Origin: Rhyacophila brunnea
Lineage: Eukaryota; Arthropoda; Insecta; Trichoptera; Rhyacophilidae
Direction of reading: 5' to 3'
Length of the DNA stretch: 64,000 nucleotides
Assembly (NCBI GenBank): GCA_022495005.1
Contig: JAGYXB010001324.1
Location: 992,001 to 1,056,000 of the forward strand
Every line of letters begins with the position of its first letter. Position 1 is the first letter of the stretch. The position numbers and the translations under genes are program-made. Below, in pieces: positions 43,050 to 53,949 of the stretch. The notes beneath the pieces are model-generated. The model was not told the origin of the DNA and searched no databases. It saw nothing but the letters and a program-made list of their open reading frames with translations.

Positions 43050-43125
43050 ATGCCTAGACACCAGGCGCCCACACAAGGAGGGGTTTCGAGCCGTCTTTTT
43101 CTTTCTTCTACATTCTACTACTGTA

Positions 43126-43366
43126 TTTTTTTTTCGACCATGTCCGATCTTAATAGGATCATATGGGCCTCCACAGAGTAAAGGTTTGTATTAACAGATT
43201 TTGTTTTTTTACGAGAAATGGATGTTAGCCACTTGCTCAACCTATTAGGTCCATACCCTGACTCACACACAAATTGAAAAACAATATGTGTACTTGCCAG
43301 ACTCAGGATTCGAACCTGAGACCGACGGCATGATAGTCCAACGCTTAAGCCACGCGGTCACCGTGC
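43126..43366 (-). mobile_element. SINE-D, copy 6
   Basis: Complete in minus orientation: poly-T, GACCATGTCCGATCTTAATA, body, B box inverse GGATTCGAACCTGA, A-box region and head end GCGGTCACCGTG. Confidence 0.88.
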
Positions 43367-43717
43367 CCCCATAAGCAAAAAGGCAGCTTTTTGCCAAAGT
43401 CACATTTTGAGATAATGAGACATTAACCTTTTTTCAACTTTTCTTAATAAATTTTTAAATAATGTGGATGAATTATTTGATATAAATGGTATAAGCAAAA
43501 ACTAGTATGTTTTCAATCGATGCTGTGTTTTTGTTTAGAATAACTACCGTTTTTGTGGAAAAAAAACGAAAAACAATGTGTCGATTAAATACTGAAATAT
43601 TTTTTTACCGCTTTTGACTTTTATGTCAAATTGTTTAGAATTTCACGTAGAGCATTATCTGTACACTAACTCAATTTGTGATTTTAGTAAAAAAGCTGCC
43701 TTTTTCCTTATGAGGGC
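43366..43717. mobile_element. MITE with AAAAAGGCAGCTTTTT termini
   Basis: Ends CCCCCATAAGCAAAAAGGC and (inverse) CCCTCATAAGGAAAAAGGC, about 25 bp of inverted match. It abuts the head of SINE-D copy 6. A possible relative of one end is at 51,302. Target duplication not resolved. Confidence 0.6.
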
Positions 43718-43751
43718 AGAATACACCAAAGCATGAAGTCAGTATGTCAAG

Positions 43752-44141
43752 CATGGTCCCCACATCCTGAAGCGGGCCCAGGCTACGAAGTTGTAGCCCC
43801 ATCCCCCCCAACCTATCGCAAAGGTTAAGGGCAGTGTAATGTTCTACAGTAGTGTTCCCCATATGGTATTCCGCGAAACTCCGTGTAAAATAATGTGTAA
43901 TCTGTCTTTTTGGCAATTTTTGATATTTTTAAATAAATCTACTTGAATTGTCGGCACTGGGAATCATAAAGTATTTTTAATTTTTATTAATCGAGAAGCA
44001 CACTAAAAATCATTATAAAATAAAATTATAAACGTGAATTAGCGTAAATTTGTGGCGTGTGTTTACCTCACTTAAATGGTTAACCTGCCACACTGGGCCC
44101 CCAGGCTAGAGCCCTGTCACCCTCCCCCTGTGGAGGCCATG
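43752..44141. mobile_element. TIR element J, copy 2
   Basis: Ends CATGGTCCCCACATCC and CTGTGGAGGCCATG; flanks ATGTCAAG and ATGTCGAG (7 of 8). 390 bp, non-coding. Confidence 0.85.
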
Positions 44142-44424
44142 ATGTCGAGATACAACAAGCCTCTACGATGCTAGCTATTGAGGATTAAGACATGTGGTAT
44201 GTATGTAGCTATCTCGGGCTGGACTGAAATATTTACAAAAACATTGTATCAATGAATGATACTATTGTGCAATATTTCCCTAAAAAAAATTCCAACAACT
44301 TTTAAAATGTATAGGTCATGCACTCATGTCATTTTTTCACGGTGTCTTGCGAGTATTTTTGACTGAAGTCAATATTACACGCTAAGGCACACGATTATAA
44401 TATTTATTTGATTTTATTAATAAT

Positions 44425-44575
44425 TGTCATTATCAGTCGGAGTCGATCCACACCTGGATGAAGGCCTCCCCTCTCCATTCTTCTTGTTCTTTAGTAGTTC
44501 GCTGCCACGTACATCCACCGAACTATATAAGTTCGTCCATCCAGCTTGTTTTAGGGCTTCCCTTAGAACGTTTAA
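44425..44575 (-). pseudogene. RTE-2 3' end fragment, copy a
   Basis: The minus strand matches the RTE-2 C-terminus (CTGGATGAAGGCCTCCCC, CGCTGCCACGTACATCC in inverse). Frames are broken and the 3' tail is at the low-coordinate side. Confidence 0.65.
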
Positions 44576-44734
44576 TATTTCTTGCCCTAGGGCCTAGGCA
44601 ATCCATTCAATGAAATTATTTGTATTTTTTTGTCCCTAGAGGGAGGAGTCGAATCCGAAAACCCCCCTTGTATGCACACGTGATTTGCGGGGGCATTGGT
44701 CTCACCCTCTGACATTATAATTATAATAATATCA

Positions 44735-45010
44735 TCATCATCATTAGCCTGAATCTATCCACTGCTGGATGAAGGCCTCTTCAAACTGCTTCCACTTCTC
44801 TCGGTCCTGTGCGTTGCGTTACCACGTACTTCCGCACAACTTTATCATTTCATCGATCCAATGGCCTCTAGGTCTACTTTGCGGACGTTTTGAACCTCTT
44901 GGATAACACTGGATGACTAAATTTGTCCAACGATTGTCTTTTCTTCGAGCTATGTGTCCAGCGCATCTCCATTTAAGGCTTTTAATGAACTTGATTGCTT
45001 TCTTATCCAC
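44735..45010 (-). pseudogene. RTE-2 3' end fragment, copy b, with (GAT)n tail
   Basis: The minus strand reads KFIKSLKWRCAGHIARRKDN, RWTNLVIQCYPRGSKRPQSR and GHWIDEMIKLCGSTW, then loses frame before the stop. The (ATC)n run at 44,730-44,744 is the (GAT)n tail. Truncated just upstream of this C-terminal region. Confidence 0.8.
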
Positions 45011-45121
45011 TCATTCCTCTTTTTTTCCTTTCGCGTTACTATTTACTATTACTTTTGATTAGTTACCTACTTTGATTTAAGAAACGAAAATCGATTGCCA
45101 AAGTAGCTTGATTTGGAAGAG

Positions 45122-45350
45122 TATGTCACCTCGTAGCATAGTGGTAATGCGACGGATAGGGCGTAAGCCTGGGAGATACGGAGTTCGATTCCCCGTCGGG
45201 TTGACTTACTTTTTTTCAAAAAAGATTTTTCTATTGGTTATAATATATTCTCTCAGAAAGTGTTTTTCAAAATTATATATGTTCAATAATCAGAATGATA
45301 TTATATTCTTAAATCTTGTGAATTATTCGTTGAATAAAAGAAATAGTTAA
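45122..45350 (+). mobile_element. tRNA-derived SINE, family L, best copy
   Basis: A near-complete tRNA-like head (45,126-45,205) has an A box TAGCATAGTGGTAATGC, a B box GAGTTCGATTCCCCG and mostly paired acceptor strands (GTCACCT with GGGTTGAC). The body and tail (TTTTTCAAAATTATATATG, AAATCTTGTGAATTATTCGT) recur at 17,982-18,060. The anticodon arm is imperfect, so I call a SINE and not a tRNA gene. Confidence 0.75.
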
Positions 45351-45931
45351 TTATATAATATTGTTTTCCGAGATCCCTAGCCTCTTCTACCACATTCAAT
45401 ACAGTAAGCCAGGCCACATTATATTTTTGTTTCCTGCTATAACATTTTTTTTAAATATTCTGTTTTGATCAAGAGTCTTTTGGGCCCCCTAATACGTTTT
45501 AACCCGGAGCGGCTTCAAGACCTTGTATGCTGGTAAGACACCCTTTAGACTGGCGAGCGACAAGGATTTATGGAAGTGCTAAAAGGTGTCTAAATGATTG
45601 AAAGTACCTAGGAATCTAGTAAGAAATTAATAAAAACTGATAAATAATTCTAGTTAAAATTTGGTCGACTCATTCAATCGTGTAATACGGTCTTTTTAAG
45701 GAGTTTAGTGTCAGGTTACAAAATATTCTTAAGGGGCGTCAGATCAATTTCACAGTCAAATTATTTGAAACCTCTCCACTCTTGTTATTTTAATAATATA
45801 TCTATTTCAAAATTATTATAAATTCATTCCGAAATAATCAGTAAGTTATAAATAGGCATTGATGTGTATTTTACATCAATGGTTATAGAACTTTAGGTAT
45901 ATGTACATAGAGATAGACTCAGTACCGAATA
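45351..45931. other. Unclassified DNA with a tiny RTE-1 scrap
   Basis: About 45,553-45,590 (ACTGGCGAGCGACAAGGATT) matches the last codons of RTE-1. The rest is unassigned. Confidence 0.4.
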
Positions 45932-45939
45932 CTCACAAC

Positions 45940-46669
45940 TAGGGAATCCAATCCCGAGCCAAAATTCTGATCCCGGGATTTCGGGATTACAATTTGACAA
46001 TCCCGGGATTGGCATTTTTTCCATTGTAATAAAAAAATATCATATTTACAAATAAAATTGATAAAATCGGTCAAAAATAAATCCAGTATAATTTATACTA
46101 TTTAAGACATGTATTGTTAATATTGTATACGTTCAATCTTGGAAATACATAAGTTTAATGGAGTAAATAATATTGTAATATAAATAATAATATGAATTTA
46201 ATATGAGATTGATGTTTCTGATAGTAAAGAATTAATGAATGGGTTAGCGAGATTTAAAATAGTAAAGCAAATCATGGTGTACTTATGGCCTTTCCGCTTC
46301 ATAAATCTAATTAGTCAGCCAAATATGAAACTGCCGTAAAACGTATGAGATCATGGTGGAATTACTTTGTTAATAGTGCGAAGCATTGTTTTTTTCCAAT
46401 CTTTCTCATTTTTATTAATTTATGTGAAAAAATAAAATGAATCGGCAACTTACACATGGGTATAAATCAAACTTCATTCAAACTCAGTTTATTTCTAATG
46501 TAGTTATTTGTTATTAAAAGTATTTTTTCTGTTATATTTTCGTTTTTATTTTATTTTCCATAAAAATCGATATAAAAAAATCAATCCCGAAAGTTTCGGG
46601 ATTATGTTTATCAATCCCGGGATTCATAGGTATCGAAAATAGCTCGGGATCCCGGGATTGGAATCCCTA
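45940..46669. mobile_element. hAT-like element rich in TCCCGGGATT repeats, perfect duplication
   Basis: Ends TAGGGAATCCAATCCCG and (inverse) TAGGGATTCCAATCCCG; perfect 8-bp flanks CTCACAAC (45,932-45,939; 46,670-46,677). The termini carry many copies of CCCGGGATT-type motifs in both orientations. 730 bp, non-coding interior. Confidence 0.9.
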
Positions 46670-46677
46670 CTCACAAC

Positions 46678-47145
46678 TATGCGGTTATTTAACGTAATAG
46701 TTAAATAATTACAAATGTATTATGATTTATTTATTATTAAAATGCCAGATCGATCAAGAGACCAACGCCAGCTGTGAAAATCAGGTGTGCACACATTTTT
46801 TCGATTTTTGCACACAAAGCAAAGATATCTTCGGATTTCGTTCTGGTAGAATAAGTAAATTTACTTGCAATTTTATTTTCACAAAATCTAGCGTTTTTCC
46901 TGCCAAATAGCTTGTTTTCATACCCCGTCTGGCATGTTTTTGTCAACCACAGTTGGCAACACTGGATCATAATACCTAATATGTCCATCAGAACATTAAC
47001 TTACTTATATTTATTGTGTTTTGTGAATGAAAATAAAATTACATCGATAAAAATCGACGTGTTGCAGTTGAAACAGGTTTCTATATGCGACCGGGTTAAA
47101 TTAAAATAATTATGTTCCGGTCTTATGGTTTTTCCCACAGACCAA
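46678..47145. other. Unclassified DNA
   Basis: Overlapping short open frames on both strands at 46,722-46,988 have no recognisable domain. Confidence 0.3.
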
Positions 47146-47432
47146 ATTAATAAACAAGCTATTCCCCAATACACTACATTTTGACGCAGGGATTTGAATG
47201 TGTGAGTGTTCTATGAAAATGAACTACACATTATAGACGTGCAATAGTGTGTGTTGCAACCTTCAAATACACCAATTTTTAATGAGCGTCAGTGTATAAA
47301 ACGAGAGCAGTAGTCAGAATGAACGATAAGCGTATTCTTTACACGTTTTTAAGTTTATCTCAAAGTCTTCCACACTCGAGATCGGTTACCTTGCTCTCCA
47401 CATCCGTTAGGTAGGTATTTCAGTTCCCTAGT
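47146..47432 (-). mobile_element. hAT-like element I, copy 3
   Basis: CACAGACCAAATTAATAAAC at left and TAGGTATTTCAGTTCCC at right are element I in inverse; the last 15-17 bp of the far end are missing. ACTCGAGATCGGTTACC lies inside. Confidence 0.7.
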
Positions 47433-47484
47433 TTTGGCTGATTTTCCTTCATACAATAGTTTTATTGCAATATGTTACAATATA

Positions 47485-47721
47485 TTTTTTTTTTCGACCA
47501 TGTCCGATCTTAATAGGATCATATGGGCCTCCACAGAGTAGAGGTTTGTATTAACAGATTTTTGTTTTTTACGAGAAATGGATGTCAGCCACTTGCTCAA
47601 CCTATTAGGTCCATACCCTGACAAATTGAATTGACAATATTGTGTACTTACCAGACCCAGGATTCGAACCTGGGACCCACGGCGTGATAGTCCAACGTTT
47701 AAGCCGCCCAGCCACCGTGGG
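47485..47721 (-). mobile_element. SINE-D, copy 7
   Basis: Complete minus-strand copy with poly-T, GACCATGTCCGATCTTAATA, B box inverse GGATTCGAACCTGG and head AGCCACCGTGG. A small deletion shortens the middle of the body (about 47,620). Confidence 0.88.
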
Positions 47722-48417
47722 TGTCACAATATTACACTACATTACAATATTATTATGTACATATTATGTATTTAATGAAGTGCGTTCGTGTTATTGTACT
47801 TATATAAACAAAAAAAAACTCAGCGCCGTAGGTAATTCAATACAGTCAATTAAATCTAAATTTACCACGAAAAACCTCTCTATCAAGTTCTGGTTACTGT
47901 TTTAACACCTAAAATATATGCATTATTTTAAGAATGTAATTTTACCTGGCCGGTGACGTATTACACACGTCAGCGTGGCCATAAATTTATTAAAAAAAAA
48001 AGAAGAATAACTAGATTTCACGGTTAGTTGGGGTGTCTATGGCATGCGCTAATTGGCTGGAACAATTCGTAAAACGCGCGCTCCAATTTCAAACGATGCA
48101 ATAAAACAACGTGACTGACATTAGGAAACAGAAAATGTGAGGTTAATAATAATTATTATTGGTACATAAATATATAACTGATGGAACTAGTCTCCATATT
48201 CCAATTCTTAGTTCTTTACATGTTGCAGGTCAAGGTGGTTTCCTGACAAAGGTCTGTCAGTTATACCACACACGCAAATGACCTGGTGAGTTGCAGGATG
48301 CTTTGAGCCCATTCGTAAATAATAATAGTAAATTACCAAATATTAACTATTAAATATTAACGTCACACACGTCAATAAATCAATGTTGTTTTGGGGCTTC
48401 GTATTTACATGTCTTAT
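47722..48417. other. Unclassified DNA
   Basis: No gene recognised. Confidence 0.35.
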
Positions 48418-48707
48418 TATGGCCTCCATATCTCGAAGCGGATCCCCAGACCAGGATCTTTGGCGGAGCTCCTACCTATCAATGTGACCAAACTCTCACT
48501 TGAATTATAATTTAATTATATCAATCACCATACCACATGAAATTGCATCGCAAAATTTTAACATGATGATATTCCTTAAGTAAAATAGCGTTGCAAATTT
48601 GTGATTCATGTTTATCTCACTTAGCTGATCAACTCGCCACGTTGGGTCCTCCCTATGCCCAGGCCCCCAGGCTAGAGCCCTGCCAGCTCCCATTTGTGGA
48701 AACCATG
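48418..48707. mobile_element. TIR element J, copy 3 (internally deleted)
   Basis: Ends TATGGCCTCCATATCTCG and TTTGTGGAAACCATG; flanks TGTCTTAT and CGTCTCAT (6 of 8). 290 bp against about 390 for copies 2 and 5. Confidence 0.7.
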
Positions 48708-48898
48708 CGTCTCATGGATGAGTACATTATACATAAGGACGCGGCGGCCTTGAAAACTTACTGAAGTAAAATATCAACTTGCACCATAAACTTTAGATCT
48801 AGACGCCACCCGCTGCATTGCTAAATGAAGCCGCGTGCCGTGCGTTTGGCTTGTGGGCGAGCGAACGCATTCGTCTACAAATGTTCGAGACCATAGAC

Positions 48899-49253
48899 CA
48901 GCGATACTCAACCTGCGACCCGCGGGCCACATGCGGCCCTTTAAGCTTTATGTGCGGCCCGAAACACATTTATTATGAAGAATTTCGTATATCTTGAGAT
49001 TCGTTTCGACTTTGACGCACAGATAGTGACACCCGAAGAGGATTGTCATTATGGTCCACATCAGATCTGGTATAAGAGTGTTGCTATTGCACACGATTAT
49101 TTAAAAAACACGCATAATTTTTTAAATCTCAAAAATGTTTTGTTAAAAAGGGGGGGTTTCATGATTTTTTTCGTCACACCAGTAGTGATGCGGCCCGCGT
49201 TACTTTACAATTATATCTATTTGGCCCGAAGAAAAAAAGGTTGAGTATCATTG
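48899..49253. mobile_element. hAT-like element, CAGCGATACTCAACCT ends, perfect duplication
   Basis: Ends CAGCGATACTCAACCTGCG and (inverse) CAATGATACTCAACCTTT; perfect 8-bp flanks CCATAGAC (48,891-48,898; 49,254-49,261). The subterminal GACCCGCGGGCC and GCGGCCC motifs are typical hAT features. A featureless 89-codon frame lies inside. Confidence 0.9.
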
Positions 49254-49486
49254 CCATAGACCATTTCGCTAGTGCTCGCCCGAACTGCTCGCACTAGACG
49301 CTCAGAATTAAAATATAATTTTCTATATTTTTACGTTATATAGTATTTTTAAGCGGTCAAAATGCAACCATTGCATTAGATAAAGATATCCATAATTTAA
49401 GTTATTTTAAAGAAACACTAGGTCACTGATATTAAAATATATAATAATATACAAATAAATTATCACGAACATGTATCAACACTTAC

Positions 49487-49557
49487 CTATGAAACGAAAT
49501 ACCATCTTCTTGCTTATCAGTACGGCTACCATATTTTAAGACAACACACAGAACCAT
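49487..49557 (-). pseudogene. THAP-like first exon of element E, copy 3
   Basis: ATG at 49,557 gives MVLCVVLKYGSRTDKQEDGI, SFH, then donor AG|GTAAGT. The second Cys of the C-x4-C pair is now Tyr, so zinc binding would be lost. Confidence 0.6.
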
Positions 49558-50004
49558 CTTTTCTACTTAATTAACTAAAAATATTTACCATTGACTTTAA
49601 GTTTAACACAAAAAATAGCAATTTTAGCAATACGAGCTCGCAGGTTATCGACGCTAAGTGAAGCGATTCGCCACGATTTTCCGGCGACACTTTTGGAAAC
49701 TAACTCACACATACGTAGACCTTTTATCTTACTCTATCGCGTGTCGCAGAGATTATAAGGGTGCCGAATACTTTCTCACTCGCACTCATGCATCGTTTTT
49801 GTTCAGGCCTTGGCTTGCACCTAAAAAAATTACGGATATATAATAATATGTATTACACACATAAACATGACTTGGTGGGTGGGGTCCACTTAAAAAAATA
49901 CCCCCGCCAACTACACATAGCTTCTTGTAGCGTCAACCGCGGAATAGAGTACTTTTCCAGATATATTCCTTATACTTAGACACTTTGAGTCTAGTGATAC
50001 TTGG

Positions 50005-50580
50005 CCTGCATGTATAACTAAGCGTATTCACCTATGAGTTATTGCTAGGTGTCGCATTCACAAGTGGTTACCGAATGCACGTGGTTTAGCGATCATAATA
50101 ATTACCCACGGTGGCCGCCCGGCTTAAGCGTCGGCCTATAGCATCGTGGGTCCCAGGTTCGAATCCTGGGTTTGGCAAATACACATATTGTTTTTCAATT
50201 TGTAGTCAATTTGAGTCAGAGTATGGACCTAATAGGTTGAGCAAGTGGCTGACATCCATTTCTCGTAAAAACAAAAATCTGTTGATACAAACATCCACTC
50301 CGTGGAGGCCTATATGATCCTATTAGGATCGGACATGGTCGGAGAGAGTATAATTATTTGGAGCATTGGTGTCCATTTGTGTCCATTTGTGTCTTCTATT
50401 TTAGACAAATTACGTGGCGCAGATAGTTTCTCAAATTTGTAAGTGGCACAAGGCTTTTAGTGATCAATGGTCTTGCGTGTCGTAGATTACGGTGAGGAGT
50501 GGGCCCAATCTGTTCAGAAGACTCTTCGACAGCCAAATCATCAAAGTTACGATCCTCAGATCAGATCCTGACAAAGAATA
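50005..50580 (+). repeat. Dispersed repeat N, copy 4, split by SINE-D
   Basis: Parts 50,005-50,103 and 50,347-50,580 match 37,225-37,580 in order (GGTCTTGCGTGTCGTAGAT, CTTCGACAGCCAAATCATC). The SINE sits between two ATAATTA-type repeats. Confidence 0.65.
50104..50346 (+). mobile_element. SINE-D, copy 8, best copy
   Basis: Head CACGGTGGCCGCCCGGCTTA, A box GGCTTAAGCGTCGGCC, B box CAGGTTCGAATCCTGGG, body, the 3' palindrome GATCCTATTAGGATC and end GGACATGGTCGG. The boxes and head resemble a class II (Ser or Leu) tRNA. The poly(A) tail is short here. Confidence 0.9.
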
Positions 50581-50884
50581 AAACGAAATAATATTCTATA
50601 TTTTATACCCCCTCCACCCTTGTATGCGCGCTTGTTTCTATAACAATATAAAAATAAGTATTGTAAACAGATAGTTATTAAAATTAATTTTCTATCCAAC
50701 CTGTAATAGAGTAAATAAATTTCCCGTCACGAACATAAATAAAAAAGAAAAATAATGATTCGATTATCTGCAGTGGATACATTTTACTACCGATTGCTAC
50801 TTGCCAGAACACTGCGCCGACTAAACAGGGCTGGCACGACTATTTTAATAATTAAATTTTTGCGTATTTGTTTTTTCTTGTAAT
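50581..50884. other. Unclassified AT-rich DNA
   Basis: No gene recognised. Confidence 0.35.
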
Positions 50885-51105
50885 TCTTCTTTGATAATAT
50901 CCGCTCCTCAGTTAAAGCATAATATGGACCTTTGTCCGGAAAATCATGCGTATGCAGTTCGCCGTATCGCAGTTAAAGCATTGAGCATTCGTGGAGCATT
51001 TCACATGACTCACTACCGTAAAGCAGCACTGATAGAGTGCAAGTGGCGAATAGATGGCATTTAGTTTTAACCATGTACAGTCGTCCCAGACATTCCGTGT
51101 TGGGT
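50885..51105 (-). pseudogene. Degenerate RTE-1 3' fragments
   Basis: The inverse of the RTE-1 end (CCTCAGTTAAAGCATAATATG with CTTCTTTG) is followed, after a small repeat-H piece (ATGCGTATGCAGTTCGCCG), by the inverse of the region around CTACCGTAAAGCAGCA. Frames broken. Confidence 0.55.
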
Positions 51106-52320
51106 TGTCTATGTAGTCATCTAAATAAAAATTATACCTATATTTTTTGGCTGGTAAGGCTTTTTTATAATCTCAGTGTTGCCCTGGTAAATAAATGTAT
51201 GACAAAGACATATCGGTATTTTTTTTTTAGTTTTTCTAAGCTGCCAATGGAAAGTGTCCCTATCACAACCATCTGCATATATTAATATTTAAGGGGTATC
51301 TATTGAAGAAAAGGCAGCTTTCTACCAAATCAGTGTATTGGAGAAAAAGCTAAAAAACTAATTTAAGGCCGATAAGTTTAATGCAGAACTTTTTATTTTT
51401 TTTTTCAATGTAGAAATAAAGTTAAAAAGATAATCTGTATAATAAAAATTAGTAATTTCGCTACACTTATTATGATATTTTAATTATAAAAGTCAATATT
51501 GCTACGTTTGCTTCCAAATTTATAAGAATGCTGGTTTTGCATCTAACTAATTGAAAGTTTGCAGTGTTTGCTCCCAAATTGTACCGGACGGCCTTTTTGT
51601 CACGTGACTTTTTGTATGGGAATAATATTGAATATAGAAGAATGCCTATGATTTCTTTTATTTTTTCAACTGTCAATTCATGGTGGAACTGCATTATATT
51701 GTTGTTTAATTTAATAAAACGCATTTTTTGTAGTACTTATTACACTTTTAATAATAAATTAGGACCGGTTTCGTCCGCCTCAGAGGGATATTTTCAACGT
51801 TGAAATGTTTTATTGTTTATTACTTATTATTTACTAATTTATTGATTAAAAGTGGAATAAGTAAATTAAACAACAATAGAATGCCTTTGATTCTAATGTG
51901 AGATTTTAAAGTGATTTTTGTATGAAAGAATGCTGGTTTGCGCCTCAAATATTGTTTTACCATGAGCAGCTCTATATTTCTGCATTCGTAGGATATTTTG
52001 CTAATTTATCCAAGATTGCTTCCATTGTTTCTATACCCCTCATTTGTTATATTGCCAACCCTGCTCAAGGTAAACGGAGCGCACTTGTATAATAATATCC
52101 AAAATTAGCACCGGCGTGAGCTTCTAACGTAAACTAAAGCGATTTTTATCTCCTTTCTTCCGAATTGACTGCTCAGCTAGCCGGAAAGACGCCCGCAACA
52201 CGGGCAATCTGGTTTTCTTCTACCTATGTATTTACGCGCACTTGTACGGTGTCCACATGGTTAATACGAAATGTAAAAATGTTTTGAAAACATCTAGATA
52301 TTACAGGGTTCCATGACAAA
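51106..52320. other. Unclassified AT-rich DNA
   Basis: A phrase around AGAATGCTGGTTT occurs twice (about 51,527 and 51,928), so an old local repeat is possible. The palindrome TTTCAACGTTGAAA lies at 51,792. No gene is recognised. Confidence 0.3.
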
Positions 52321-52639
52321 ACAGAACACGACAAACCAGAACAACGATAAATATAACTATGACCTTTCAGGAAAAATATAAATTTAATATTGAAATTGTC
52401 CTATCTCTATTATATTAATAGATTTTTAATAGCACAGGTTTTCAATACGCCATAATAAATCAAATTATATACCTAATTTCTGCATTCCTAATCGCTAGAA
52501 AGATTCAAATAAACGGGACTTTGTCAGCAAGCTTAGGATATCTCATCTTAATCAATATAATATGATCAAAATTATTCGGTGACTAGGTACAACGAAATAA
52601 TGACCTAACCTAACGTAAGCTAAATAGATTCCACAAAAA

Positions 52640-52860
52640 TTAATGCTTCATTTTTCCCCTGGCTGTTCTGTTTTGTCCGGTTACCGTTAATAAATTAATG
52701 AGAGCTTCTATGTATAAAACTTTTTTTTTCTAACTTGAATTTGTGGGCCCCGAATTTTTTACCGCTAAGGGCCTCCACTTGACTTGATCCGCCCCTGAGT
52801 TAACCGGACAAAACAGAACATGAATAAACGGGACACGAAGAAACAGAACGGTGAAAAATC
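52640..52860. repeat. Short inverted repeat with a hAT-like end
   Basis: CTGTTCTGTTTTGTCCGGTTA at 52,663 is matched in inverse by TAACCGGACAAAACAGAACA at 52,801. Between them the sequence ends CTTGATCCGCCCCTG, whose inverse CAGGGGCGGATCAAG is a typical hAT terminus. The matching left end is not seen. Confidence 0.45.
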
Positions 52861-52971
52861 AGACCAATGATATTAAATTTCAAGAAAAATTTCATTGAAA
52901 GCCTCAATTAAACGGGACTCAACTTGGTGTTTCCGGCAAGCTGAGGTATATCTCGTATTTATAGGTATGGT

Positions 52972-53388
52972 TACATGTAAATTGTACGTAAAACATTTCG
53001 TCGTGGCACAGTTCGTCGTGAGCTTTATATCGGAAAGAGATGAGCGTATACTATACGGTCTGCAATTTTATTAAATTTATCGATTTTCATAGCTGGTTTT
53101 GGCAAAATTCATGAATTCAAGAATGAAAACCTAACCTAACTAATAATCCAGTATATCGGCTATTTTCAAAATTTGTTTGCTGCTGGCTTCCTGTAAAGTG
53201 TAAACATACAAGAACCGTGTTTTATTAATTTAGACATGAATTTTATGTCAGTACTAAGTATACGACCTAAAGAGGTTGGACGGTCTTTAATACACGGCCA
53301 TATATTTCCGATACAATATTTCACGGTGAAGTGTGATACGGCGAACTGCATACGTACAAGTTTCCGGACACGTATAGGTATATACCTA
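52972..53388 (-). repeat. Dispersed repeat H, copy 3
   Basis: The inverse of 21,080-21,600 and 38,300-38,665 from TTACATGTAAATTGTACGTA to GTTTCCGGACACG, including inverse TTAGG units (CCTAACCTAACT). Complete at both ends, so it is useful for defining the family. Confidence 0.8.
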
Positions 53389-53477
53389 TCATTCTAGTAG
53401 AAATATTATAACATATTTTACGTATTAATAAGATATGATATAACATTCTGTAATAAGTTTTACGATAGTGGCATTAC

Positions 53478-53805
53478 CAGGGAACACAGAATAATAATTA
53501 ATGGGAACTGAAATACATACCTAACTGTTGTGGAGTAACAGGCAACCGGTCTCGAGTGTGGAAGAATATGGGATAAACTTAAACACGTGTCAATATTACG
53601 CCATTCCTTTGTTCTGACAACTGCTCTCGTTTTATGCACTGACGCTTATTCAATATGTGTGTATTTGAAAGTTGCAACACATACTATTACACGTCTATAA
53701 TGTGTGTTTCATTTTCGTAGGACACTCACACATTCAAAACCCTGCTTCAAAATGTAGTGTATTGGTGTATAGCCTATCTAAATTCTATTTATTAATCTGT
53801 TCTAT
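53478..53805 (+). mobile_element. hAT-like element I, copy 4
   Basis: Starts CAGGGAACACAGAATAATAA and ends TTAATCTGTTCTATG, same orientation as 30,312. It abuts the SINE-D fragment at the CTCCACAGAG site also used in the nest at 27,766. Confidence 0.75.
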
Positions 53806-53949
53806 GATCTCCACAGAGTGAAGGTTTGTATTAACAGATTTTTGTTTTTCGATAAATGGATGTTAGCCACTTGCTCAACTTATTAACCACACATTGACTC
53901 CAAACACAACTTGATAAACAATATATTGTGTATTTGCCAGACCGAGGAT
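53806..53949 (-). mobile_element. SINE-D, copy 9 (fragment)
   Basis: Minus-strand body from CTCCACAGAGTGAAGG to TTTGCCAGACCGAGGATC, cut short before the B box by a family-A end and lacking its 3' tail beyond element I. Confidence 0.7.

Larger units (their letters stand above)
48785..49812 (-). mobile_element. THAP-exon element (family E), copy 3, with a hAT inside
   Basis: Inverse orientation; flanks ACTTGCAC and GCTTGCAC (7 of 8). The end GTTCAGGCCTTG is well kept, the other end is eroded. A hAT-like element occupies 48,899-49,253. Confidence 0.82.

Noticed and set aside
45126..45205. Possible functional tRNA gene
   Set aside because: A and B boxes and acceptor pairing are good but the anticodon arm is poor and the sequence continues into a SINE body shared with 17,982-18,060.
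50104..50180. Possible Ser/Leu tRNA gene
   Set aside because: The sequence is the head of SINE-D, repeated many times with the same 3' body; box spacing and acceptor stem do not fit a mature tRNA.
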